Source of the DNA: Lepidodermella squamata
Taxonomy: Eukaryota; Gastrotricha
Assembly (NCBI GenBank): GCA_047495785.1
Contig: JBLDXI010000001.1
Span: 248,001 to 312,000 of the forward strand
DNA: 64,000 bases
Reading direction: 5' to 3'
The notes beneath the pieces are model-generated. The model was not told the DNA's origin. It saw only the letters and a list, made by a program, of their open reading frames with translations, and searched no databases. Shown here in pieces: positions 46,295 through 57,156 of this stretch (the stretch's first letter is position 1; every line of letters starts with the position of its first letter). The translations under genes were made by a program, and so were the position numbers.

Positions 46295-48938
46295 ATGAAG
46301 TCCCCCCCTTCGCCAACATCAAAGCATCGTCACATGGCTCACTCGAACAACGCGCAGTCTCACCACCATAGCCACGCGCAGTTCAGTTCAGGAGGCAGCG
46401 CTGCTGTTCCAAGCAGCAATGAGCCCAATGTTGGGTTGCTGTCCTCGCCACCGCTATCGCCTACAGCCTCTCTGAAGCAAGCTGATGGGCAAATTACGTC
46501 AAGTCCTTTGGACAACAAAATTAGTGCGCCGATTAGGTGCGCATTACCGAATCGAAGCGGATTTTCGACTTCGTCAAATCCACATTCAATTACATCGATA
46601 CTGGGCTTCCCCTCGCCGCCATCAACAGCCGTGAGCTCCGGCGGTACCTCTATCGAGTATTCTGCTGCTTCAAAAAGTTAGTCTTTGCACTTAAGCTATA
46701 TAGGTTGTCATGCATTCATCATCGGTTTTACTTAAGCCTTTGTGCACGACTATTTTTTGAGCTCAATTTTTAATGTGAACTAAATTTAGACTCTGGATCA
46801 TCTGGGTCCGGATCGAGGATATCGGCAAATCGCCATCAAACTGGACATGATAATCATGCGCATCATGATAAGACAAAATCGGGTGCCGTTGTCCATAGCC
46901 ACAAAATTACGAATCCGAGTGGTTCGGGCAGTGGCAGCGGTAGTTCGGGTCACCATCGCGCTGGCCATAAAAATGCGAACACTCCATCGTCGACGAATTT
47001 GAGTGGAAATGGTGGCCCACCGTCGCCTATGACATCTCTTGAGCTTCGAGAGAATGTCAACGCGTGGCTTGCGAGATCTCCGCAGCCACCAGGTGCGGTG
47101 AATTCATCAAGTGATGAAAACGAGAAGGCTCAACAGAGCAGCAGTGATGAAAACGATAAGTTACCGCCAAATAGCAGCGACAACGCGGCAAATAGTAGCA
47201 ATAGCAATAGCAGCAATCCTGAAGATAGCTCGGAGCAAGTTTTCCGCATTAATAATAAAAAGAGCGCGAATGAAAATGCAGCACAGTCATTTTCGTCCCC
47301 ATCGACATCAGAGACTCCTGACCCCGAATCGTCCCCTGACCAAGAGACAAAGGGCGCGGCAACGGCGCCATCGAAGCCAGATTTGGTTGAATCTGGAATC
47401 GTTCATCAAAAACCCCACGCTAAAGCTCACCATCAAGTGCCCTCGTCATCCATCACCGACCAAACGTCGAATCTGCACATTTCGACGGGACAATCTGCGC
47501 TCCAAGCACACCAAAATCAATTGCGACAGCTAGATTTAGGAATGACCCAGCAACAGCTACAAGCAGGTGCACAGCAGCAAATCAACGAGCAGAATGCTCA
47601 TTTGTACAGCTTTATTGTCAACTATCTGGCGTCCCAGTCAAATTTACTTGCACAGCAACAGCAAGCGGCTGTCGCGATAGAAACTTCAACGAATGCTGCT
47701 CGAGCGGCAGAATCGCTAATTAATGCCCAACAAGCCCCAATGTTGCCTGCCGCAGCAGCAGGTTAGTATTTTCGATTTAAAGTAGTGGGAGAAAGAAACT
47801 ATGAATTTGGTTTTTTTCAGATTGTTTCCCAGTTATGTTTCCAAGCAGCAGCCTTATGGTACCTTTTGGCATTCCCAGCCCTGGCTATCCTATGCAACAT
47901 GGTAAACAAAAAGCACAAAATATGTTGACCTTATTCTATATATGCTATCCCAACAGTTGGTGATAATTTACCATTCGGCAGTTTGAATTATTCTGATCCT
48001 AACAATCCGTCCCACGGCGAGGCAAACCAAGCAGCCGCGATGTTGGCTGCTTTCGGTGGTCAGCAGCACTTGATACATCCATCATTGCAGCATGCAGTAG
48101 GTAATCCGCTGTTTCCGCCGAATCCTGGAGCAAACGCGGCAGTCTCTCAGCTGATGTACCAACGTTGGGCTGCAGCTACGGCTATGGCAATGATGTCACG
48201 CCAACGGCTTCGTCGAACAGTTGTACGCCGAGCTGTTTTCACCGAAGAACAACGGAAAAGATTGGAAAAGACGTTTCAGCGAAGCAAATACATCAGCCGA
48301 TCTGAGCGGAAGAAGCTGGCTGAAGATTTGATTCTGAAAGAATCTCAAGTAAGCGATGATGAAGCAGCATTTAGCAATGTCATATATGGTTCATTTTTTA
48401 GGTAAAAATATGGTTCCAAAATCGAAGGATGAAGTGGCGGTCTTCGGCGCAATCGGCAGCGTCTCCGAATAATATATCAGGTGTTTCGGCTGCACCCATG
48501 TCATCTGATGGTCATTTGGATTCACCTGCCGGAGCGTTGATCAACATGACCGCTCTTGATTCGGATAGATATAGAGAAAAGCAGTGCAAATCAAGCGTTA
48601 AAGTTGAAATATATGACAGCAGTGACGAAGACGACGCTACTAGTGGCAACAACTTGCGGAAAATCGCGATCGATAAATATCAACACGTTGTAGACGATGA
48701 AATGACGTCAAGTGACAACGAGGATGCCAGCAGTATCATGGACCATGAAGGCGACCAGGCTGATAGCCCCATACCTGGTTCATCACATTTCACACCTATG
48801 GAGCTGGTTGGTGGGAATGACCATGTTCAACCGGTTGCTTATAATCAGTTGTTGCACAACGGCATTCTTATGGACTCGTCTGTGGCAAGTTCTACAAAGT
48901 TTCCAGCGCTGCATCAGGGAGGAGATTGCCAACAATAA
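46295..48938 (+). CDS. DBX: DBX-class homeobox transcription factor
   Basis: Exons 46295-46676, 46790-47761, 47821-47901, 47957-48348 and 48402-48938 join in phase and give 787 residues. The homeodomain (about residues 564-624) reads VVRRAVFTEEQRKRLEKTF, SKYISRSERKKLAEDL, then VKIWFQNRRMKWR. Its RRAVF opening, YIS.(S/P)(E/D)RKKLA helix 2 and Q50 are characteristic of DBX (developing brain homeobox). The intron between SQ and VKIWF is the position common in such genes. An acidic patch follows (DSSDEDDATS, SSDNEDASS), as in vertebrate DBX tails. The 560-residue N-terminus is low complexity: His-, Ser-, Gln- and Asn-rich. Vertebrate DBX is much shorter (about 340 residues). It should act in the nucleus as a repressor in neural patterning (family knowledge). 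Nested alternative frames in the Gln/Ser-rich exon are shadows. Confidence 0.8.
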
Positions 48939-50285
48939 ACAAACCTATATGTAAACCTATAAAATACCATCTTCAGTTTCTTAAATTTAGCAAAAAACGT
49001 CTCGAAGGACATTTTCGTTGGAGAAATTCAACCTGAACCAGAGCGGAGTACCGTATCACCGGGAAACGTATATACAATTTTGATGGACATTGCTATTTCT
49101 ATTCGCTAACAGCAGCATTAATTTGTGTTTTCAAGTTGCTTATTGCGATTATTCCGACATAAAGTGGGATACTAATTCTAAAATTTCGGTGTCGAAGTTC
49201 TGAAAAGTCAAATTGATCGTGACAAATGCGTGCGGAATTGTTTCCTTGCTAAACGAAATAGATGCGAATTTATAACTTATTGTTATTATTTTTGTAATCC
49301 TTTGCTTTTTTATTCTCCTTAGAAGTTTCTATCATCTATGAGGATTTTTCCAGTTTATTCTATTTTCATTATAACATTGGACTGATTTGACTGGGACAGT
49401 TAATCGAGTCGATTCACTACATTTCATCTGTTAATTATTTCCTGTTTTGATGCCAACAATAAACAGCATGAGTTCTTGTGGAAACATTTTTAAGAAATAT
49501 TTTTTATTTTTCAGTTCGTCGACCTTTTAATATCATTAAACCAAGGCTTCAAAGGTGCAAGGGGCATGAATATATATCTCTGGTTACTCCAGAGCGGCGC
49601 CGCGAATGATTCATCTTATTCGAATAGTATTGTATACGACGTAATTTTCGTTGTGTTTTTATTTTCGTGATTCCAGTTTTCGAGCCTAAACTCAAATTTT
49701 CGTGGTTACATTGGGAAATTGAGAAATCCTCAACAAAAATGAGGGTAAATAACCACAAAACTCCATTTAAATAGCTCATTTCCACACAATTCTACCCTAA
49801 TTTTTTAATCATTTTAACTGTAGCCGCCGCAGAATTATTCATTAACCTCTGAAGCTACCTAAAACTTCCCAAAAATGAGTAAAAACATTTCTGCGCATTT
49901 AAAGTGAAAAATAAAGTATAAAATTTCGTGGTTTTTTGCCTTGATAACGAAAATTAAGTCGCAACGAAAAATACGTCATAGAATACGAATATCAATAAAC
50001 CTTAACTTGTCCCACGTTAGGAACCGTCCCACATTGTGCGACTTTACCCTATAAAGTATTACGATTACGGAGTTATAAAATGAGGCATCTCCAACCAACT
50101 GAATCTCTAGATGATACTTTAATCCGGTTAGAACAGATTGAAGGCGTTGAAAAACTTCACGGAAAGTAAATCATCATTTATTCATCGAAACTTGAGACCA
50201 TTCGACCCTGGCTAACAAAAATGTCCTCCAATATTATGTTCTTTCGAACTTAATTTATATGAATTGAATCGGCACAAAGTTTTGT
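48939..50285. other. 3' flank of DBX and intergenic DNA
   Basis: No gene supported. The first few hundred bases after 48938 are probably DBX 3' UTR. An AATAAA lies near 49459. The 49549-49785 frame (minus) has no domain support. Confidence 0.45.
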
Positions 50286-51436
50286 TCAGACAACAGCAAC
50301 ACGGCGGCTCCCGACGTTTTGATATTCCGTTGTATAGGTTGCAGGTGCTAGGAAGTTTGATTGATCTCCGATTCCAGAGGGAAATTCACAATGACAGTCG
50401 ACATCAGAATAATAATTCTCTCTCATACGAGGATGTGTTGGCCATTTCATGTTCGACCGCACTTCCGTAGTCATTCCCCCGTGGGGAACCGAACGAGGGA
50501 CGTGGCGGACGGGACCGATCTTCGTACCCGTCGGGAATTCCATAGCATCACGCATCGGCTCTTGTTTATGCCTCTCTGTTGGTCGTTCGGTAATAGCAGC
50601 AAGTTGAGTACGAGGAGGGGCGCTCGCGGCACCAATTCCTCGAGCGAAATCTATCTCATCTGGCCGAAATGCTCGATGTGTTCGGTTAGTTTCCGTTACG
50701 TAGGGATTATTTAAATTTAGAACATCCCCATTTCGAATGTAAAATTGGGATCCATCAAGAGCGGGGGCGCCACTTTTCCCTGCTCCTTCTCGATGTTGGT
50801 CTAGGAATTTGAAAGAAGCCAAGTAGTCAATGTTGCTGTTTCCATCTGTGACAATTGGAGTGCGAAACTTGTCGTGAGTCTCGGATACTCTGTTTGCAAA
50901 TGTTAGCGGTCTTCGGAAGTTGCCTAAAAGAAATAAAACAGCAATAACATACCCTGAAAATGTCATATTTACTTACTCCCATTCAACTTTTCAACAAAGT
51001 CTTTGATATAATGCACTTTGTAGTGAGCCTGAGGTTTCCCATGTATTCCATGGCTGTTTCCGTATTCACTAGATTCCGGGTTAGGAAACTTGTTGTCGAA
51101 AGAAGCTTTATAGCTTGACTCGAAAGGAGATGGTAGAGAACAGTCGGGTTGGCTCAAAAGCGGTGGCAGCTTGCGGTAGAAAGGTGCCTAAGCGCATGAA
51201 AAGATGTGTAAATATGAAGTTAAGACGTATGTAAATTAGTTTATTGCCTGAGAATCACTTGAATCCGGAAACCAATAGCCCGGCCGCCAATGATGACCAA
51301 CACCATAGCTTGTCTTGAATTGATCGTCAGTTTTCTTATCTTCCGAAATGACAAAGCCGAGCGGACCCTTTCTTGGATCTGACATGTCTGCTACGCTTCC
51401 AAGAGTAAGCTTATACGCCAATTGTCGATTGATCAT
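50286..51436 (-). CDS. Probable axonemal/microtubule-associated protein of unknown family
   Basis: Exons 51248-51436, 50977-51187 and 50286-50923 give 345 residues. The first intron would be GC-AG (CAG|GCAATA to GCTTAG|GCACC); the second is GT-AG. The protein is hydrophilic, without a signal peptide or membrane segment. It has spaced aromatic motifs (DQFKTSYGVGHHWRPGYWF, SSYKASFDNKF, AHYKVHYIKDFVEKL, ATYTTEYQNVGSR). These short Y/F-rich strings separated by Pro/Gly/Asn-rich stretches recall microtubule inner proteins and stabilisers of axonemal microtubules. I cannot name the family. The reading frame across the GC-AG junction is the only one that keeps both exons open. It is transcribed away from LMF2, with the inverted-repeat element between them. 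Confidence 0.6.
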
Positions 51437-51655
51437 ACGCTACTGAGCCGTTCAAAGGCCGAGCAAAAGATGTTGCTATGGCAATAAGTTACTAAGCAAA
51501 AATGTTTGCTCAAAATATAATGCTTATTTTATTTATAAATGTTAATTTTATTATATTAATCTAATGTGTGAAAAACATTGGCGGTATTTATAAAAATGTT
51601 TTGCGCATCGAACCGAACCATCGGACAGCAGCGACTTTTTGACTTAAATCACTTG
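51437..51655. other. 5' flank of the axonemal-like gene
   Basis: Short AT-rich spacer with no feature beyond the promoter expected here. It ends at the inverted-repeat element. Confidence 0.4.
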
Positions 51656-52081
51656 TGTAGGAAACCTGGTCACTTTTGTAGGAAAGCAAGCTGGCAGGTG
51701 TAGGAAACGGAGCCTATTCATCGGAACATAACAGAATGAGCACAGAAACAGCTGTTTTTGCTTTGCAGAAACAGCTGAGTCTAGATGATTCGATTATCTT
51801 CATTGCAAATCAATAACATCAGCAATCGGGGATGAAGATAGGAAAATGACAATCATAGTTGTTCTACGGTTTTGCTGATTTGCGACGTAGATCCCCTCTC
51901 CTTTTTTGTGCAAGCCTTATTAGTGTCTTCTTGCTTTACGAAAGACGGTTCATCCATCTCCATAGCGCATCTTTCTTCCAATTGTCACTTTGAAGTGAGT
52001 TTCGGCTGCTTAAACTATGGTTTCGCGCCTTTCCTACAAACCCTGGCCTGCTTTCCTACAAAACGATCCCGGTTTCCTACA
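51656..52081. repeat. Symmetrical inverted-repeat element with phased TGTAGGAAA units
   Basis: The left arm has TGTAGGAAA at 51656, 51677 and 51699 (spacing 21 and 22). The right arm has the complement TTTCCTACA at 52030-52038, 52052-52060 and 52073-52081 (spacing 22 and 21, the mirror image). Sequence between units also matches (ACCTGGTCACTTT against ACCGGGATCGTTT; AAAGCAAGCTGG against AAAGCAGGCCAG). The arms are about 52 bp long and lie about 320 bp apart. This looks like a small non-autonomous (MITE or foldback) element. I could not fix a target-site duplication. The frame 51872-52117 inside it has no recognisable content. Confidence 0.6.
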
Positions 52082-52774
52082 GAACGAACGTCAGCCGACT
52101 TTTTTCTTTTTGGTTGAAATAAGAGTCATGTCCGTTCTTGTCGATTGCATTGTGGTGCTCAAACCGCAGTCAACGCCAAACGAGGCGTGCTGGAGATGCG
52201 GTGATTACGAGCCATCGACATGGTGATTTTATTGTGAAGACAGTCTGTCTCGATAATGATGAGCAAATCATTCACATGATATGATCGCGAGTTCAGAGTT
52301 CAGCAAACTTTTGTTGCGCCAGTCTTATAGCGTTGTTTGGAATGAACGGGAGAAAATACAGAGCTACACAGTTGCCTTTTAAATAAGAAATAAGCTTCGC
52401 TTCGCTGCTTTAACGTGTTTTATTTTCTTTAAAACCATGGCTTTATCCGTGTGTCGGCTGTGTTGTGTGTTGTATTCGGGGCATCTAGTTTGTAGAAGTA
52501 TGCAATATTTTTCGCGATTAAATAATTTTCACAAATTTCGCGAGCGCATTTGGGCATAGCTTCCGTCAAAATGAGCCCCTTAGCTCGTTTGAGCGCGATT
52601 TGAAAAAGCCGATACAGAAAAATTGCTTCATTGAGCAAGCCAGTACGTAAACTATCCTTAATAATGATTCAATTCTTTACTGGTAAATGTACCCTGATGT
52701 AACAAATCATATATCACAAGAACAAGTCGAATTACAATGTCGCTTTATCTTCTTATAATACCTAGTTTTTGCTG
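52082..52774. other. Intergenic DNA 5' of LMF2
   Basis: No supported gene. The 52429-52638 frame (minus) is unsupported. The promoter of LMF2 is expected near 52.7 kb. Confidence 0.4.
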
Positions 52775-55441
52775 ATGAGTTCAATAACTAGCCTATTTCT
52801 GCAATGCATCGGTTGCATGTTCCTGTTTGCCTTTTCCTCTCTATATGTTCAAGCTCCAGGTTCGTGAATGTGAAATTTGTTGCTTTTTGCTGAAGTTTAC
52901 ATTTGTAAGGACTCTATGGTGACAATGGAATCTTACCGGCTCGCTTAGTAATTAAGCCTGGTAACTGGAAGGTTTCAATGGCAGCAGCTCTAAATTTTAA
53001 TCAATTATATTTCAGCCGCGTTAACGGTTGGAGATTTTCTTCAGCAACCTTCACTTGTTAGATTTTCAGAAAAGATCGGCCTGTCTGTGGAATCTGGGAT
53101 TGATCTGTGCTGTTTGTTGGGCATTTCGATTTCATCATTGACGTTTCTATTTTCGAATTTTCGGACATCTTTTTCTTACGCTCTTCTGTTCTTCCTATAT
53201 CTGTCCGTCTATGAGGTAATCTGGCTACCAAATACCGGCATCAATTGATTCAATTTTCGTTACAGATTGGTCAAACGTTCTTGTGGTTTCAATGGTATAT
53301 GGCGATTACAATAAATCAATTATTTTAATACAAGTTTTCAGGGACATATTGCTTCTCGAAGTCGGATTTCTATCCATATTCATTGCTGAAGTCGGCTTGG
53401 TGAAACCTTATTTGACATTGCCGTACTTTCCCCGCGACCCTATCGGATTAGTGCTTGTACGATGGCTACTATTCCGGCTAATGTTTTCTTCTGGGGTAGT
53501 CAAACTCATGTCGAAATGCCCGACATGGTGGGGCCTTACAGCTCTCAACTATCACTACGAGAGCCAGTGCATCCCAACACCTTTAGCATGGTTCGCCCAC
53601 CAGTTACCTGATTGGTTCCAGAAGTTTTCCGTGGCATCGACGTTTTGGATTCAATTGCCCATGACATTTTTGTTTTTCTCACCTTGGACTTCTCATGTGT
53701 ATTTGACTTTATACGGACAGGTTGGAATTTTTCGAGAGGCGGCATGCAACTTTTTACCCCATTCTATGCAGGTTTTCCTTCAATTTCTGATATTACTGAC
53801 GGGAAACTACAACTTTTTCAATCTCACAACTTTGGCCCTTTGTGTAGCGTTGTGGGATGGAGGAAAAATCTATCACAAATTCCTAAGTAAGTTATCATAA
53901 AAGTATTTGCTCAATAATTTAATAAGCATTTCACAAAGACTTGGCCTTACCGAGCTTTCTACGGATAAAGCCATTCCGCATTCTAGTAAACGTTTCTGGA
54001 TCGATAGCAGGAGTAGTGGCTATTTTGTGGATTGGAAATGTATACTTTTCAATGTGGTTCGAAAGTACCATGCCCCCTAAAATACACAGCAAAATCGGCA
54101 AGTTCTTTCGCCTAGATTGATATAAGATTATTAATATTATGGTTTAGCATTCTCTGAGGCTGATTTAGACACGTTTATCGCGAAAGCAGTACCAATGTCG
54201 ATTTTTTTGGCTGGATCAATGTTGATAATTGCAATTATCAATTGTGTTGCGAAGTTAATAACTATTTACCTCAATTGTACCTGCTTATTTGAGCTTATTT
54301 TTAGAGCGGCGCTGGGCAAAGGCACGTCTTTTTTAACTCGAATTTATCGAGTTTCAGCAGTGACTATTTATTCGGCGTTGGCTCTTTCCTTATTCGCTGT
54401 TGCATGCGTAACCAGTTGAACATAGTCATCCGATTCGTTGTAATTTCCTGTTTGCTTAAAGATTCCATACTGCCGCGGACTCAGTCGCCCGTTGCCGAAA
54501 ATGCTCTCAGATAATGGCGCAGCTAAGCTTCACCAAGACATCACTGGAAAATGGAACCTTCCTATCACCAGTTCTTACGGCTTATTCCGCAGGTTTCGCA
54601 TTAATGGGTAATAAATGTCACGCAAGATATGTTCCTATTTCAGAATGACGGGTGTTGGTGGCCGACCGGAAATCGTTATCGAGGGAAGTTTATCAGAGAG
54701 TGGACCTTGGATTCCCTATGAATTTTTATATAAACCCGGGAATCTTTCAGTCGCGCCTCCTTTTGTCGGTAAGATGGCCATTAAATTATAACTTTATTGC
54801 TAACCATCTACTCTTGAACAATTCAGCTCCGCATCAGCCGCGTTTGGGTGAGAACATTTGGCAACATTCGTGAATCAATCAAATTTGGTTCGGAACTTTA
54901 GATTGGCAAATGTGGTTTGCCGCTCTTTCCTCCGTCGAACACGAGCCGTGGTTTGTGAGCCTGTGTGAACGACTGGTATCTGGGGAGCCAGCAGTTCTGC
55001 AGCTGATTTCGAAAGCTCCAACTTTCAATGGGAAGCCGCCCAACTTTATTCGAGCTGTTTTGTACCATTATCATTTCACCAGTGATTTTAACGGGTAATA
55101 TGAAGAAAACAGGGTAGACGAATTATCATTCTTTTGGAATTGTTCCTAGGAAAAATTGGTGGAAACGCCAGTTCAAATCCGAGTACATGTACGCGCTTTC
55201 AGCGGAAGACTTGCGTCGGCATGTTTCGAAAATGCGCGTATCGAAGAAGCCAATTAAAATAACAACTCTTGGACATGCAGTAAAGGTAAACCGTCGTGTT
55301 CTGGAAATTGAAGTTTGTAGACATTCAGCTCCGTTTTAGGTGATTCGTGACGTCATTGGTCAGCCGGAAGGATTTTGGTTTATATGCACCACGTTTGCTG
55401 GTTTAGCTGCGACTCGATTTTTTCTGTCACGACGGAGATGA
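52775..55441 (+). CDS. LMF2: Lipase maturation factor 2
   Basis: Thirteen exons join in phase: 52775-52859, 52910-52960, 53016-53215, 53266-53294, 53342-53886, 53939-54097, 54148-54407, 54462-54592, 54644-54768, 54827-54847, 54902-55094, 55150-55285 and 55340-55441. They give 678 residues (human 707). Family signatures: [114 protein letters not shown] and WWKRQF. Several hydrophobic segments fit an ER multi-pass protein that helps lipases fold. Two oddities are a 21-bp micro-exon (54827-54847) and a probable GC-AG intron (54098-54147, G|GCAAGT). A GT donor at 54065 would also keep the frame but drops 11 residues. Confidence 0.9.
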
Positions 55442-56098
55442 ATTCTATGTCAAAATGTAACCAGAAAATAGCATTGACTGCTGATGACTGCCGGTCTTTC
55501 TTTTTCTGTTTATTTGTCGTTATTTTAAGTTGAGATGGCGCAGTGCGCATACAGTGCAAATACTATTTGAGAAATGAACGATCAAAATTGAGCGTGTGGC
55601 TTAGATAACTCCGGTTGGGTTTTTTTTGATACATTTGTATGGGCAGTATCCTGCTGCTGAGGCGTGTATATCGACAAATCATAAAAATCAGCTGATTATG
55701 CGGGGGAGTGAAAGCTTAAAGCTTGCTCACAGACAGCCCTCCGTGATATCGATCATGGTAATTGTTTTAACAAGCATCGGCATATAGCCTCAAATTTATG
55801 ATCATTCGATTCATCAGCGTCATAATTTCGCAAAACCGCGGCGAGCTGCCGGCAAAGAGAAAGAGGGAGAAAGACAAGCGCTAGTTATGCAAATTGGTTA
55901 CCAGCGCTACTTAGTGTGGATCTCACAGTATTGGCGATAAGCAATACGGCCAATGCAAACACTCGCAGTACCGCGCAGCAGTTGCCATCTTGAAAAAACT
56001 AGTAAACTGTTGGGCGGCTCAGTTTAGCAGCTATTATCGTTGAATTGCACTGATTTGCAATTTAGCCATCAACTAGCTGATATCCTCACCTTCGTGAA
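55442..56098. other. Intergenic DNA between LMF2 and the single-exon membrane protein
   Basis: Nothing coding is seen. Probable LMF2 3' UTR and the promoter of the next gene. Confidence 0.4.
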
Positions 56099-56998
56099 AT
56101 GGAAACAGCCTCGAATGATTCATCGAGACTTTATCCTCGCTTTTTTCATGAACCACCTCCGCCGACATTCAACTGGTCTACTGTTGGTGCATTCGAGAAA
56201 TTTGTCACCACCACTTTTCCGAGTGACTCGGTAAAAAATGACTCCAGCTTCGGATTTCAATCTTCATTCCTGGTGTTGGAAAAAAAGTGGAGCCAACTCG
56301 GCACCTTGCAAGTTTCTGTCTTGGCGATCGTTCTCGGTGGTTGGCTTTTCGCTGGGCTGTTCATACTAGGGAATTATATATGGACACGTTATTGGATTAG
56401 GTGGCAGCGAAGTAGACATCGAGAAAGTGAAGCCAAAACGCCATGGTGGGATTGCATTTTCAGTACATTCGAAAGCTGGCGTGTTCTTTACTACCGTCCC
56501 TTAATGAAACAAGTCAGCCGGGAACGGACATCCAGTCATCGCATGTCATATTACACTAACAGCAGTCGATGCAGTACCCGAATGAATTCTGTGACGCGTC
56601 TCAGTGAAACCTCAGATTTCGGCAGTTCTGTAACGCTGATTAGTGCGAAAGCACGCTCACCTGCAAACTCAACAGCATCATTGGATCGTGTTTACACCAG
56701 TGAAACTAGCCACCTTAATCCTAATAGCTACAGAAATGCCCCGGTGCGGCCGCGTGTCTCAAGTCGAAGTCAACTCATTATTCCAGCCTCAAAAGCACCC
56801 ACTGAAGACAGCACACGAATGAACAGACGAGTCAAGGCATTGAGCTGCATGCCTGACATTCATGGACCAGCTCAAGCAGAAGTAGCGCACCATCCTCCCA
56901 GCAATCCGACTCGGCAACTGAGTATGTCAGCTCACAGTCTAATATCGCAAGCTAGTTCTCTTCCGATTATAGCTGAAGAGCAGGAAATTCACCTATGA
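56099..56998 (+). CDS. Single-pass membrane protein of unknown family, intronless
   Basis: A single open exon of 299 codons starts at METASNDSSRLY. There is no signal peptide. The N-terminal 68 residues contain three N-glycosylation sequons (N6-D-S, N25-W-S, N47-D-S). A strong membrane helix follows at about 69-95 (LQVSVLAIVLGGWLFAGLFI). Next come a basic juxtamembrane stretch (RYWIRWQRSRHRESEAK) and a long Ser/Arg-rich, probably cytoplasmic tail with many RxxS and SxxS sites. This suggests an N-out, C-in protein that is heavily phosphorylated. I do not recognise the family; the layout recalls small channel-accessory subunits, but no motif supports that. AATAAA lies near 57056, and the convergent NUP50 stop is about 100 bp further. 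Its lack of introns is unusual in this window. Confidence 0.6.
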   Translation: METASNDSSRLYPRFFHEPPPPTFNWSTVGAFEKFVTTTFPSDSVKNDSSFGFQSSFLVLEKKWSQLGTLQVSVLAIVLGGWLFAGLFILGNYIWTRYWIRWQRSRHRESEAKTPWWDCIFSTFESWRVLYYRPLMKQVSRERTSSHRMSYYTNSSRCSTRMNSVTRLSETSDFGSSVTLISAKARSPANSTASLDRVYTSETSHLNPNSYRNAPVRPRVSSRSQLIIPASKAPTEDSTRMNRRVKALSCMPDIHGPAQAEVAHHPPSNPTRQLSMSAHSLISQASSLPIIAEEQEIHL

Positions 56999-57156
56999 CC
57001 TATGTGTACATAAATATCTTTCAAATATTCTTTTCAATTGCGAACGCTCTGAGGAATAAAATGTTAAATTCAAAATCTTATCATTGATTTATTTCAAAAT
57101 TAACACCGAATAAAAACAGCAGAACGAATCATAACACTTGAGGGCAGAAAGATTTG

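Noticed and set aside
47111-47533. 140-codon Arg-rich frame inside the DBX gene
   Set aside because: Out-of-frame shadow of the Ser/Asn/Gln-rich DBX exon.
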